Below, piece by piece: positions 36,916-45,781 of a DNA stretch of 64,000 nucleotides. Source of the DNA: Lysobacter sp. (GTDB lineage: Bacteria > Pseudomonadota > Gammaproteobacteria > Xanthomonadales > Xanthomonadaceae). The notes beneath the pieces are model-generated. The model ran no database searches. It was not told the origin of the DNA and saw only the letters and a program-made list of their open reading frames with translations. The translations under genes were made by a program, and so were the position numbers. The stretch's first letter is position 1. Each line of letters opens with the position of its first letter. The stretch covers positions 1-64,000 of the forward strand of contig JAHCAU010000017.1 in the NCBI GenBank assembly GCA_019634715.1. The letters are read 5' to 3'.

Positions 36916-37314
36916 CTACGTCGCAGGCCGTGCGCTCGCGAGCATGGCCGCCATGCGCTCGTGAACCGCGGTGATCGCCTTGAGCGGGCGCACCATCACC
37001 TTGAACTCGACGATCTCGCCTCGCGTGTTCCATCGGATGATGTCGACGCCGTTGACCAGTACGCCGTCGATCTCCGTCTCGAACTCCAGCATCGCGTCGG
37101 TGTCTCCGATGATCTCGCGGACATACCGGAAGTCCGGATTGAAGAAGACCTGGAAGGCAGCGCTCAAATAGGCCTTGGTCAACGCCTTCCCGCGTTGCGG
37201 CGCATGCACGACGGGCGAGATGAAGACTGCATCGTCCGCAAGAAGAGCGTCCAGGCCCGCGGGGTCATTGGCTTCGACGAGGGCGTGCCAGGCTTCAATG
37301 GGGTGCCGGTGCAT
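36916..37314 (-). CDS. SnoaL-like/NTF2-fold protein
   Basis: A 132-residue single-domain protein of the NTF2-like superfamily. It shows the initial helix HPIEAWHALVEANDPAGLDALLADDAVF followed by SPVVHAPQRGKALTKAYL, in two pieces, and a curved sheet ending in EFKVMVRPLKAI. Related members include polyketide cyclases, steroid isomerases and many uncharacterised pockets for small molecules; no catalytic set can be assigned. It is 106 bases downstream of the second XVIPCD-like gene and read in the same direction. Confidence 0.75.
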   Translation of the reverse strand: MHRHPIEAWHALVEANDPAGLDALLADDAVFISPVVHAPQRGKALTKAYLSAAFQVFFNPDFRYVREIIGDTDAMLEFETEIDGVLVNGVDIIRWNTRGEIVEFKVMVRPLKAITAVHERMAAMLASARPAT

Positions 37315-37420
37315 GGGATCGCTCGAACCGTTGCGGGATGATGCGGCATGCAATGTCGGGGACGCATCGATACCGGGGATCCGATTGTCGGACGTCCCGG
37401 TTTCCTCCTTGCGACCCGGG

Positions 37421-38506
37421 TCAGACCTGCATCGTCCTGCGCGTTTCCTGCTCGGGTTGTGCAGGCTGCTGCTCGCGCGAGGTTTCGGCGACGTTCGCGG
37501 CGACCTGCACCGGTGTGGTGCGCGCGTCGTTCTCGCTGAGGCGGGCGTGGTTCGGGCCTTCGACGCCGTTGCGGCCGTCGAACACGAACAGGGTGCGGTC
37601 GGGCTGGCCGTTGGCGCCTTCGATGCGGTTGCCGATCTCGATGCTGGTGACGCCGGCGAGGTTGGCGCGGGTCGCGGCGGCATAGACATTCGCGGCCATG
37701 GCGTCGTCCTGCAGACCCTTGGCGGCCATCGCGTTGACGACCTGGCCGTACATCGGGTCCTGGCGCATGCGCTCGACCGCGGGATCGGCGGCGGCCAGCA
37801 TGGTGTCGGGTTGCGCGCGACCGGTGTTGTTCTGGCTGACGGTGTCCGGCGAGACCACGCCGGGGGTGCGCAGGTTCGGGCCGATCACGTCGTCCGGCGC
37901 GAGGCCGTGCTGGCCGCGTGCGACGCGGTCGCTCCATTCCAGATTGCCGCTGCGGTCGATCGTGACCAGCTTGCCCTGGTTGAGCGCCTCCTCGATCTTG
38001 TTGGCCAGTTCCTGCGGCGTCGCCCGGGGATTGGCCGCGCCGATCTCGCGGCCGATCTGGTTGTTGTACAGATCCATCGCCTCGCGATTGGCGGTGTTGC
38101 CGGGAATGCCTTCATGCGCGGTGGCGAAGGCGGCGGTCCAGCGCTCGCCGTACTTCTGCGTCATCAACGCATTCCAGTACGCATGGCGGAAGGCGTCGCG
38201 GTGGCCGTCGTTGCCCTGCCATTCGCCGGCGCGATTGGCGGGGATGTCGGACGGCACGGGGTTGTTGGGGAAGCGCCGGATCGCCTCGTTGCCGGCGAGT
38301 CGGGCGGTGTCGCGGAATTCGCTCAGCCCGGCGAGGCCGCGGTTGAAGGTCAGCTCATCGAGCAGGGCGCCTTCGGTGCGGGTCATCCTGACCGAATCGG
38401 TGAACGGGATGTCGAAGGCGCCGAACGCGCGCGGGCGGTAATCGATCATCGTGTCGTCCGCGACCTGGTAATCGGTGCGGACCTTGCCGAGGTCGGGTCT
38501 GGACAT
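37421..38506 (-). CDS. putative T4SS effector with DUF6973-like core and divergent XVIPCD-like tail
   Basis: A 361-residue protein without a signal peptide. Residues 99-132 (NDGHRDAFRHAYWNALM ... AFATAHE) match the His-rich DUF6973 type of core found in toxins of contact-dependent and type IV/VI systems. Residues about 255-342 (GLQDDAMAANVYAAATRANL, then TSIEIGNR, LFVFDGRN, TPVQVAANVAE) follow the layout of the XVIPCD, and the tail is Gln-rich like many X-T4SS substrates. CAGGAG precedes the ATG. The gene directly upstream encodes a small lipoprotein, the arrangement of X-Tfi/X-Tfe pairs. Toxic activity is inferred. Confidence 0.7.
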   Translation of the reverse strand: MSRPDLGKVRTDYQVADDTMIDYRPRAFGAFDIPFTDSVRMTRTEGALLDELTFNRGLAGLSEFRDTARLAGNEAIRRFPNNPVPSDIPANRAGEWQGNDGHRDAFRHAYWNALMTQKYGERWTAAFATAHEGIPGNTANREAMDLYNNQIGREIGAANPRATPQELANKIEEALNQGKLVTIDRSGNLEWSDRVARGQHGLAPDDVIGPNLRTPGVVSPDTVSQNNTGRAQPDTMLAAADPAVERMRQDPMYGQVVNAMAAKGLQDDAMAANVYAAATRANLAGVTSIEIGNRIEGANGQPDRTLFVFDGRNGVEGPNHARLSENDARTTPVQVAANVAETSREQQPAQPEQETRRTMQV

Positions 38507-38570
38507 GGCGGACTCCTGGGTTCCTTGAACGGGCGTTCCTGAGGGAAATGGTGGTGCGGCTGCCGCGAAC

Positions 38571-39017
38571 TCAGCGGCGGCCCATGCGATGCGATTCGAG
38601 CTTGCCGTCGCGATAGCGCAGTTCGTAGTACTCCTCGTCCACGCCGTAGCCGGCGATGCCGAGTTCGTACTGGTCCACCCCGGTCTGGGCGTCGCTGTGC
38701 TCGGGTTCGCCGAGCAGCTTGACGACCTCGTCGCGGGTCATGCCGGCGTGGAGGACCTTGTCCAGCGCCGGGAGCATCCCGCCGCGGCGGTTGTCGCTGG
38801 CGGCAGCGCCACGCTGCGATTTCCAGGCGTCGGAGTCGAATTGGGGTTGTTGTTCCATGGCGCAGGCCGAAAGGGAGAAGGTGAGGGCGAGGAGGAGGGC
38901 GCAGGCCGGCTTGTGCAGGCCCGGCGAGGGGCCGGAGCCGGGCCTCGGCGATGTGCGGTCGGGATGCGGTCCCTTGCGACCGGCGGGCGGCGGGGGCGCG
39001 GACGGTTCCATATCCAT
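38571..39017 (-). CDS. small lipoprotein, SmpA/BamE-like fold, candidate immunity protein
   Basis: A roughly 148-residue protein with a signal sequence LHKPACALLLALTFSLSAC ending in lipobox LSAC. The mature part has a helix and HAGMTRDEVVKLLGEPEHS, the helix-turn typical of SmpA/BamE-like domains, and a beta hairpin YELRYRDGKLESHRMG. The N-terminal leader before the hydrophobic core is unusually long and Pro-rich (from ATG 39017 or 39011), and no ribosome site is obvious, so the start may be elsewhere. It is upstream of, and collinear with, the effector-like gene, which suggests an immunity role in the periplasm. Confidence 0.65.
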   Translation of the reverse strand: MDMEPSAPPPPAGRKGPHPDRTSPRPGSGPSPGLHKPACALLLALTFSLSACAMEQQPQFDSDAWKSQRGAAASDNRRGGMLPALDKVLHAGMTRDEVVKLLGEPEHSDAQTGVDQYELGIAGYGVDEEYYELRYRDGKLESHRMGRR

Positions 39018-39089
39018 GTATCCACGAAAGAAGGCGGAGGTTCCGGCCGAACCTAGCACAGTCGCGTGGCGGGCATGAAGCATGCCAGC

Positions 39090-39126
39090 CCCGGGGGCCG
39101 CACGTTCAGCGTGTCTGCGGCCCGGG
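39090..39126 (-). terminator. GC-rich hairpin downstream of the amidohydrolase gene
   Basis: CCCGGGGGCCGCA (39090-39102) pairs with TGCGGCCCGGG (39116-39126), leaving a two-base bulge, in the gap between the leftward gene at 39219 and the lipoprotein gene. No T-run follows. Confidence 0.4.
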
Positions 39127-39162
39127 ATGGTGCGAGCACCGAATGCCATGCGCCGCCCGGGG

Positions 39163-39194
39163 CCCGGGGCGGGTGTCGTCGCCCCCGCCCCGGG
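39163..39194 (-). terminator. strong GC hairpin after the amidohydrolase gene
   Basis: CCCGGGGCGGG (39163-39173) and CCCGCCCCGGG (39184-39194) form an 11-bp perfect stem with a 10-base loop, 25 bases beyond the stop at 39219. It probably terminates the leftward transcript although a T-run is lacking. Confidence 0.5.
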
Positions 39195-39218
39195 AGATCC
39201 GCAGCGACCGGCGCGCGT

Positions 39219-40142
39219 TCAGGGCAGTGTGAACAGGGCGCGGGCGTTGCGGTGGCGGATCTTCGCCTTTTCCTCGTCGTCCAGGGGCAGGCGGTCGAGG
39301 GCGTCGACGTTCTGCCTGAGTGAGTACTGCGGGAAATCCGAACCCAGCAGGATGTGGTCGATGCCGACGTTGCGCATCGTCCAGACGAATTCGTCCTCGA
39401 CGGGCGAATCGGCCACCAGCGCCACGACGGCGGAGATGTCGAAGTGGATGTTGTCGCCGAACAGCGCCTCGGCGGTGCGCGCGGCCTTCAGCACGTTCCA
39501 GAACCGGAAGTTCATGCCGCCGAGGTGGGCGAACAGGAATTTCGTCCCCGGCGCCTTCAGCGCGAGGTTGAACATCTTCTCGCTGTCGCCGGGCAGGATG
39601 CTGGCGTTGTCGAGCATGACCACCAGCCCCCGCGTGCCGGCATGCTTGAGCAGGGGCAGGACGCGCGGATCGTCGGGGTCGAATTTCTGCGTGTGCGGAT
39701 GCAGCTTGATGACCTTCACGCCCCTGGCCGCCACGCGGTCGAGTTCGGCGATGGCGGCATCGCCGTCGTAGGGATGCACGGTCGCGACGGGCAGCATGCC
39801 GGGGTGTTGCGCCGCCAGTGCGATGATGCCGTCGTTGCCGGCGCGGATCCGTTCGGGCTGGCCGGCGAGCGCCTGGTTGGGGCCGCCGAACCACATCGCG
39901 CCGAAGCCCGACACGGACAGCCCGTCCGCTTCGACCTTGCCGACGTAGTCGCGCAGCGATTGCTCGCCGTGCCACAGATGGACGTGCATGTCGAACACGT
40001 CGGCCCGAGCGGCGTCCTTCGCGAGCGCGACGGGCGACGCGATGGCCATGCAGGCGATCAGCGACAGGTGGCGCAGTGCGCGGAGCGGCAGCGTCGCCGG
40101 AGAGCGTTCACGCATGATGGTGGTCTTCATGGTGGTCTTCAT
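39219..40142 (-). CDS. exported amidohydrolase (amidohydrolase_2, TIM barrel)
   Basis: A 307-residue metal-dependent hydrolase of the PF04909 type. After a signal-like segment (RHLSLIACMAIASPVALA) the barrel begins with DMHVHLW (HxH metal site); further ligand regions are KLHPH, LFAHLGG and LLGSDFPQY. Related enzymes hydrolyse or decarboxylate small aromatic or lactone compounds; substrate unknown. AAGGAG precedes ATG 40142, and in-frame ATGs 12 and 27 bases downstream are possible. It follows the MacAB-like operon by 60 bases in the same direction and might be its last gene. Confidence 0.82.
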   Translation of the reverse strand: MKTTMKTTIMRERSPATLPLRALRHLSLIACMAIASPVALAKDAARADVFDMHVHLWHGEQSLRDYVGKVEADGLSVSGFGAMWFGGPNQALAGQPERIRAGNDGIIALAAQHPGMLPVATVHPYDGDAAIAELDRVAARGVKVIKLHPHTQKFDPDDPRVLPLLKHAGTRGLVVMLDNASILPGDSEKMFNLALKAPGTKFLFAHLGGMNFRFWNVLKAARTAEALFGDNIHFDISAVVALVADSPVEDEFVWTMRNVGIDHILLGSDFPQYSLRQNVDALDRLPLDDEEKAKIRHRNARALFTLP

Positions 40143-40202
40143 GGCGCTCCTTCTGATGGACGATGACGGGATCGTGGCGCGGCCTCATGGCGCATCCGCC
40201 CG

Positions 40203-41384
40203 CTAGCCGGCCCGCAGCGCGTCGGTCACCGGGATCCGTGCCGCGCGCACCGCGGGCGCGAGACCACCGATGAAGCCGATTTTCAGGGCGAGCATGACGC
40301 CGAGCAGCACCAGTTCGGGCGTGACCGCGAACTGGAACGCGACCTGGGTGAAGCCGCCGCCGAGCGTGGAGACGGCGTAGCCGTTGAAGGCGAGGTAGGC
40401 GATGACCGCGCCGAGCACGCCGCCGCACAGCGAGAGCAGCAGCGATTCTGCCATGACCGAGGCGACGACCGGCAGGGCGCCGAAGCCGAGCGCGCGCAGC
40501 GTGCCGATTTCTCGGGTGCGCGCGGAGACCGCGGAGTACATGGTGTTGAGCGCGCCGAACGTGGCGCCGAAGGCCATGATGGTGGCGACGACGCCGGCGA
40601 GCCAGCCGATCACGCTGGTCAGCCCTGCGGACTGGCCGGTGTAGTAGTCGCGCTGGCTGCGCACGTCGACATCCAGCTGCGGGTCGGCGGTGAGCCGGTC
40701 CTTCATCGGGTCGAGGTCGTTCACGCCGCGCAGTTGCACCAGCAGCGAGGACACGCCGGCGCGGCCGAAGGCGCCCTGCAGGGTTTCGCGGTCGGTCCAC
40801 AGCTCCGAGTCGTAGGCATCACCGCTGCGGAAGTGGCCCACGATCGTCCAGGTGCCGCCGCGGAAGCGCAGCTGGTTGCCGATGGCCAGGCCTTCGAACT
40901 GCTTCGCGGCGCCGTCGCCGACGATGATTTCCTGCACGCCCGGGCGGAAGCGGCGGCCTTTCACCATCGTGAAATCGGGACGCAGCGCGAAACCCACCGT
41001 TTCGACGCCGCGCAGGGTGACGTTGGCGCCGGTGCTCTGGCCGGGGCGCGGGACTTCGGTGATGACGATCAGTTCGCCACTGGCCAGCGGCAGGCCGTCG
41101 CTGCCGCGCGCGATGGCGCGGTCCTGCTTGATCAGGGTCATCGAGGCGATGGTGAGGAAGCTCGACAGTTCGCCCTGCGAGCCGCCGCGCGTGATCACCG
41201 CCTGGTCGTCGCGGCCGTTGCCACCCAGGGTCTGCTTCAGCCCACTGGACATCGACAGCAACGCCACCAGCACGCCGACCACGCCGGCGATGCCGATCAC
41301 GATCACCAGCGATGGCGCCAGGCGATCGGGGATCGAGCGCAGGTTCATCATCACGATCTCGCGCGTCTGCGTCAGCGTGCTCAT
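40203..41384 (-). CDS. ABC transporter permease, FtsX/MacB type
   Basis: A 393-residue inner-membrane protein with one N-terminal helix (APSLVIVIGIAGVVGVLVALL), a large periplasmic MacB_PCD-like domain, and three C-terminal helices with the FtsX block ARTREIGTLRALGFGALPVV. Together with the adjacent permease it should form a heterodimeric MacB-like machine that couples ATP hydrolysis to mechanotransmission across the envelope. Its ATG overlaps the stop of the preceding permease. Confidence 0.9.
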   Translation of the reverse strand: MSTLTQTREIVMMNLRSIPDRLAPSLVIVIGIAGVVGVLVALLSMSSGLKQTLGGNGRDDQAVITRGGSQGELSSFLTIASMTLIKQDRAIARGSDGLPLASGELIVITEVPRPGQSTGANVTLRGVETVGFALRPDFTMVKGRRFRPGVQEIIVGDGAAKQFEGLAIGNQLRFRGGTWTIVGHFRSGDAYDSELWTDRETLQGAFGRAGVSSLLVQLRGVNDLDPMKDRLTADPQLDVDVRSQRDYYTGQSAGLTSVIGWLAGVVATIMAFGATFGALNTMYSAVSARTREIGTLRALGFGALPVVASVMAESLLLSLCGGVLGAVIAYLAFNGYAVSTLGGGFTQVAFQFAVTPELVLLGVMLALKIGFIGGLAPAVRAARIPVTDALRAG

Positions 41385-42655
41385 GCGCGTTGCTCCCTGT
41401 TCGTCGCGTCGGCGGCGTCTTCGTCGTCCTCGCGCCTGGCGCCGAACAGCCGGCCCAGCGCGCCGAAGCCGCGATGCAGCAGGCGCTCCAGCGGCGAATC
41501 GTCACCGCGACCGGCCAGCGCGTCCACGATCTTCAGGCGCTTGGCGGTGAGCGCGGGCGGCAGGCCGACCATCACCGTCAGCACCAGCACGCTGATCCCG
41601 GCGATGACCCACACGCGCAGATCGGTGGTGATCGGGAATTCCGGCGGCAGGCCCAGGGTGACCACGCTGGCCAGCAGCATGCCGGCCAGCGCGCCGAGCA
41701 GGCACAGGGCGAAGGCTTCGGCCAGCACCAGCCACATCACCTGGCGGTCGGTGAAGCCCAGGCACTTGAGCACGGCCAGCTCCGGGATGCGTTCGCGCAC
41801 CGCCTGCGACATCGACACGCCGGTGAGGAACAGGATCGAGAAGAACACCGCGGCGGTGATCAGGTTGACGATCATGCCGATGTCGCCGAACTGGCGCGCG
41901 AAGCCGAGCTGGAATTCCTGCTCGCTCTGGGTCTTGGTCTCGTCGGAGGAGTTGTCGAACTTGGCGTCGATCTCGGCGGCGACGCGCCCGGCCTCGTTCG
42001 GGTCGGCGATGCGCACCGCGAACACGCCGGCCAGGCCGCGCGCGGCGGGGCTGCGGCCTTCGTCGAACTGGCCGTAGTTGAGGTACATGAGGTTGGCGCG
42101 CTCGCTCCACTCCTCATCGCGGCCATCGAAGATGCCGACGATGCGCCATTCCCAGGTGCGCGAGCCGTCGGCCCGGGTCCAGATGAAGGAATTGAGCGGC
42201 ACGATGTCGCCGACCTTCCAGCCGTTGGTCCGGGCGAGGTTGCGGCCGACGATGGCGCCGTCGCGGGTGGAGATGAACTGTCGCCAGCCGTCCTCGGCCA
42301 TGACCCATTCCGGATAGGTGTCGCGCAGCCGCTGCGGATTGACCGCGAACTGCGGGAAGAAGCCGCGTCCGTCCTGGTACACGCCGCCGAAGAACTGCGA
42401 GTGCATCACCGATTCGACGCCGGGCACGGCTTCGATCTGCGGCAGCAGGCGCATCGGCAGCGGCTGGGTGAACGAGGTCGATGCCTGGGTGATGAGGCGG
42501 TTGGCGCCGAGGAAGTCCGCTGCGCCGCCGAACAGCGAGTTCACCGCCTGCAGCAGGCCGAGCAGGGTGAACGCGGCGATCAGCGACAGCAGCGTGAGCC
42601 CGGTGCGCAGTTTCCTGCGCAGCAGTCCCGAGAGCACCAGTCCGACGTATTTCAT
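41381..42655 (-). CDS. ABC transporter permease, FtsX/MacB type
   Basis: A 424-residue permease with the same topology as its neighbour: N-terminal helix (TGLTLLSLIAAFTLLGLL), a periplasmic domain of about 230 residues and the FtsX core RERIPELAVLKCLGFTDRQV. The C-terminus extends some 45 charged residues past the last helix. It lies two bases after the ATPase gene and overlaps the next permease gene, so both are translated together. Confidence 0.9.
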   Translation of the reverse strand: MKYVGLVLSGLLRRKLRTGLTLLSLIAAFTLLGLLQAVNSLFGGAADFLGANRLITQASTSFTQPLPMRLLPQIEAVPGVESVMHSQFFGGVYQDGRGFFPQFAVNPQRLRDTYPEWVMAEDGWRQFISTRDGAIVGRNLARTNGWKVGDIVPLNSFIWTRADGSRTWEWRIVGIFDGRDEEWSERANLMYLNYGQFDEGRSPAARGLAGVFAVRIADPNEAGRVAAEIDAKFDNSSDETKTQSEQEFQLGFARQFGDIGMIVNLITAAVFFSILFLTGVSMSQAVRERIPELAVLKCLGFTDRQVMWLVLAEAFALCLLGALAGMLLASVVTLGLPPEFPITTDLRVWVIAGISVLVLTVMVGLPPALTAKRLKIVDALAGRGDDSPLERLLHRGFGALGRLFGARREDDEDAADATNREQRA

Positions 42656-42657
42656 GC

Positions 42658-43359
42658 TCAGTGATGCCCCGGCTCGTCGACCAGGCGACCCTTGTCGAGG
42701 TGCACGGTGCGCCGCGCGTACTCGGCGGCCTTCGGGTCGTGGGTGACCATCACGATGGTCTTGCCGTAGTCGCGGTTGAGGGTCTGCATCAGCGTGAGCA
42801 CTTCGTCGGCGGTCTTGCGGTCGAGGTCGCCGGTGGGTTCGTCGCAGATCAGCAGCAGCGGGTCGGAGACCAGCGCCCGCGCGATCGCGACGCGCTGCTG
42901 CTGGCCGCCGGACAACTCGTTCGGCTTGTGCCGCGCGCGGTCGCCCAGGCCGACCAGGTCCAGCGCGATCTTCGCCCGCTTCGCGCGCTCGCCGGCGCCC
43001 ATGTCGGTGAGCAGCAGCGGCAGTTCCACGTTCTTCTGCGCGGTGAGCACCGGCATCAGGTTGTAGCTCTGGAAGATGAAGCCGACGGTGTCCGCGCGCC
43101 ATGCGGCGAGGTCGTCGGCGGCGAGATCCTCGATCGCCACGCCGTTCACCAGCAGGCGCCCGTCGCTGGGCGTGTCCAGGCCGCCGATGATGTTCAGCAG
43201 CGTGGTCTTGCCCGAGCCGGACGGACCCATCAGCGCGACGAAATCGCCGCGCGGGATGTCCAGGTCGATGCCGTGCAGCACCGGCACCTGCTGCCTGCCG
43301 CGCGCGTAGACCTTGGTCAGCGCGCGGATTTCGACCAGGGGTCGGGTCGCGTCGTCCAT
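42658..43359 (-). CDS. ABC transporter ATP-binding protein (MacB/LolD type)
   Basis: A 233-residue ATPase with Walker A GPSGSGKTT, the Q-loop FIFQSYNLMP, the signature LSGGQQQRVAIARAL, Walker B LLICDEPTGDLD and the switch His in VTHDP. It belongs to the LolD/MacB/FtsE class that works with FtsX-type permeases. It is flanked by the membrane-fusion protein upstream and the two permeases downstream, defining a tripartite exporter. Confidence 0.93.
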   Translation of the reverse strand: MDDATRPLVEIRALTKVYARGRQQVPVLHGIDLDIPRGDFVALMGPSGSGKTTLLNIIGGLDTPSDGRLLVNGVAIEDLAADDLAAWRADTVGFIFQSYNLMPVLTAQKNVELPLLLTDMGAGERAKRAKIALDLVGLGDRARHKPNELSGGQQQRVAIARALVSDPLLLICDEPTGDLDRKTADEVLTLMQTLNRDYGKTIVMVTHDPKAAEYARRTVHLDKGRLVDEPGHH

Positions 43360-43364
43360 GAGGG

Positions 43365-44633
43365 TCACTTCGCGGCCTTGGCCTTGGCATCGGCGACGAC
43401 CACGCGCTGGCCGTCCTCGATCTTCGAGGCATCGTCGACGATGCGTTCGCCGGGCTTCAGACCCGAGGCGACGCGGCGGTCGCTGTCGCGCGCTTCCGCC
43501 AGCGCGACCTCGCGCGCCTGCGCGGTGCCCTCGGCAGCGTTGCCGTCGATGACGAACACCGTGCCGCGCGTGGCCTTCGCCGCGGTTTCGCCCTCGGCCA
43601 GCCGGATCGAGCGCGACGGCACCCAGACGCCGGTCGGCTTCGCCGCGCCGGGCACGGCCTTCTCGAGGAAGCTCACGCGCACGCCCATGTCCGGCACGAT
43701 CTTCGCATCGCTCAGTTTCAGTGCGATGCGCACCTTCACCGTGGCCTTGCTGCGGTCGGCGGCGGGGATGATCGCGATGACCTCGGCCGGGACCTTCCAG
43801 TCCGGATAGGCGTTGAGTACCGCTTCCACCGGCATGCCCGGCTGCACGCGACCGATGTAGGCCTCGTTGACGTCGACTTCGATCTCCAGCGACTCCATGT
43901 CGACGATGGTGCCGATGCCGGTGCGGGTGAAGCCGCCGCCGGCGGAGATCGGCGAGACGATTTCGCCCGGCTGCGCGGCCTTGGCGGTGATCACCCCGGC
44001 GAAGGGCGCGCGGACGATGGTGTTGTCCACGCCGATCGCGGCGACGTCGCGCTGGCGGCCGGCGACCTCGGCGCCGCGCCGTGCGCTGAGCAGCGAGGCG
44101 CGGAGCGCGTCGCGCTGGGCGACGGCCTGGTCGTACTGCTGCCGCGAGACCAGCCGGTCCTTCACCAGCGACGACAGCCGGCGCGCGCTGGCCTCGGCTT
44201 CGACCAACTGCGCCTCGACCTGGGCGATCTGGCTCTGCGAGGCGGCGAGCTGGGCCTCGGCGAGCGCGCGCTGGGCGTCGGCGTCGATGGGATCGAGCGT
44301 GGCCAGCACCTGGCCTTCTTCCACGCGCTGGCCTTCCTCGATCAGCACCTCGCGCACGCGGCCGGTGGTCTTGCTGGACACCGTGGCGATGCGCCGGGCG
44401 ACGATGAAGCCCGAGGCGTCGAGCAGCGAGGCGTTGGCCGGGTCGGCGGCGTCGCGCGCGGTGGCGGCCTGCACCTGCACGGGCCGGTTCGCAGCCATGA
44501 ACGCCAGGCCGGCGACGACCACGACCAGGGCGCCCACCACCCAGGGCCAGCGCTTGCGCCGCGGCCTGCGGGCACCGTGGCTGCGGTCGATGCGGAGCTG
44601 GGACAGCGGGTCGGTGGGGGAGGGGGTGCTCAT
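43365..44633 (-). CDS. periplasmic adaptor (membrane fusion protein), MacA/HlyD-like
   Basis: A 422-residue adaptor: a cytoplasmic basic stretch, a single helix (WPWVVGALVVVVAGLAFMA), a biotinyl-lipoyl-like half (TGRVREVLIEEGQRVEEGQV), an alpha-hairpin of roughly 80 residues, a second lipoyl half (VRAPFAGVITAKAAQPGEIV) and beta-barrel domains. It would link the MacB-like permeases to an outer-membrane channel encoded elsewhere. First gene of the leftward four-gene export operon. ATG 44633 is preferred over one 20 codons upstream because it removes a Pro-rich stretch. Confidence 0.9.
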   Translation of the reverse strand: MSTPSPTDPLSQLRIDRSHGARRPRRKRWPWVVGALVVVVAGLAFMAANRPVQVQAATARDAADPANASLLDASGFIVARRIATVSSKTTGRVREVLIEEGQRVEEGQVLATLDPIDADAQRALAEAQLAASQSQIAQVEAQLVEAEASARRLSSLVKDRLVSRQQYDQAVAQRDALRASLLSARRGAEVAGRQRDVAAIGVDNTIVRAPFAGVITAKAAQPGEIVSPISAGGGFTRTGIGTIVDMESLEIEVDVNEAYIGRVQPGMPVEAVLNAYPDWKVPAEVIAIIPAADRSKATVKVRIALKLSDAKIVPDMGVRVSFLEKAVPGAAKPTGVWVPSRSIRLAEGETAAKATRGTVFVIDGNAAEGTAQAREVALAEARDSDRRVASGLKPGERIVDDASKIEDGQRVVVADAKAKAAK

Positions 44634-44747
44634 GGCGATCCGTGGCTGGGCGGGAAGGGGGTGCGGCAGGGCCGGGACAGGGACGGACGGCACGGCGCGC
44701 AGGATGCAGCGGCGGCGCCAGCATATCGGCCCCCGTGCGTCGGCGTC

Positions 44748-44765
44748 AGGTGACGTTTGTCACCT
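44748..44765. promoter_or_regulatory. 18-bp perfect dyad between divergent ABC operons
   Basis: AGGTGAC (44748-44754), GTTT, GTCACCT (44759-44765) is a perfect 7-4-7 inverted repeat in the 209-bp gap between the MacA-like gene and the ABC-2 operon. TGAC-N4-GTCA dyads are used by NarL/DesR-type response regulators. The regulator encoded at 47830 is the natural candidate to bind here and control one or both operons. Confidence 0.6.
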
Positions 44766-44842
44766 CCGATGGCTGACGGTCGCGACTGCCGGCGGAGTCG
44801 GGCGATGTCGAGACTGTGTCCATCCCGACGACAGGACCGGTC

Positions 44843-45781
44843 ATGTCACCCCAACCCCGACTTTCATCCGCCACCGCGCCGCTGGCCCGCCTGCACGGCG
44901 TGCGCAAGGCCTACCGCACCCTCACCGCGCTCGACGGCGTGGGTTTCTCGATCCGGCGCGGCGAAGTGCTGTCCGTGCTGGGCGCCAACGGCGCCGGCAA
45001 GAGCACGTCGATCGCGGTGCTGCTGGGTCTGGTCGCCGCCGATGCGGGCGAGGCCGAGGTGCTCGGCCTGCCGCCGGGCGAGATGGCCGCGCGCCGCCGC
45101 ATCGGCGTGATGCTGCAGTCGGCCGGCATTCCCGAGAGCGCGAAGGTGGCCGAACTGCTCGACCTGACGCGCAGCTACTACCCGAGCCCGCGCAGCGTCG
45201 CCGATTGCGTCGCGATGGCCGGCCTCGACGGCCTGATGGACCGGCGCTACGGCCGGCTGTCCGGCGGCCAGCAGCGCCGCGTGCAGTTCGCGCTGGCGAT
45301 CTGCGGCGATCCCGAGTTGCTGTTCCTCGACGAGCCGACCACCGGCCTGGACATCGATGCGCGCCAGCGCATGTGGGCGACGATCCGCGAACTGGTCGCG
45401 GGCGGCACCGGCGTGCTGCTGACCACGCATTACCTGGAAGAAGCCGAGGCGCTGGCCGACCGCGTGGTGGTGCTCGATCGCGGTCGCGTGGTCGCCGATG
45501 GCGCGATGGACGAAGTGCGCGCGCGTGTCTCGCAGCGCCGCATCCGCTGCCTGTCGGCCATGGATGTCGACGCGATCGCCGCCTGGCCCGGCGTGCGCGC
45601 CGCCACGCGCGACGGCGCACGCGTCGAGATCGTCGCCGATGCCGCCGAAGACGTGGTCCGCCGCCTGCTGGCGGAAGACGCCGCGCTCGCCGAACTCGAT
45701 ATCCGCCGCGCCGGCCTGGCCGACGCCTTCCTCGAACTCACCCGCGACACCGACCGCAACACCGACCGCGAGGCCGCCTGA
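44843..45781 (+). CDS. ABC-2 type transporter ATP-binding protein
   Basis: A 312-residue ATPase of the CcmA/DrrA class: Walker A GANGAGKST, signature LSGGQQRRVQFALAI, Walker B LLFLDEPTTGLD, switch LLTTHYLEEAEALADRV and a C-terminal DUF4162-like domain. It energises the permease encoded next (ATGA overlap) for export of lipids, peptides or drugs. ATG 44843 with AGGA upstream is preferred; a GTG nine codons upstream is possible. The operon continues into a two-component system. Confidence 0.92.
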   Translation: MSPQPRLSSATAPLARLHGVRKAYRTLTALDGVGFSIRRGEVLSVLGANGAGKSTSIAVLLGLVAADAGEAEVLGLPPGEMAARRRIGVMLQSAGIPESAKVAELLDLTRSYYPSPRSVADCVAMAGLDGLMDRRYGRLSGGQQRRVQFALAICGDPELLFLDEPTTGLDIDARQRMWATIRELVAGGTGVLLTTHYLEEAEALADRVVVLDRGRVVADGAMDEVRARVSQRRIRCLSAMDVDAIAAWPGVRAATRDGARVEIVADAAEDVVRRLLAEDAALAELDIRRAGLADAFLELTRDTDRNTDREAA

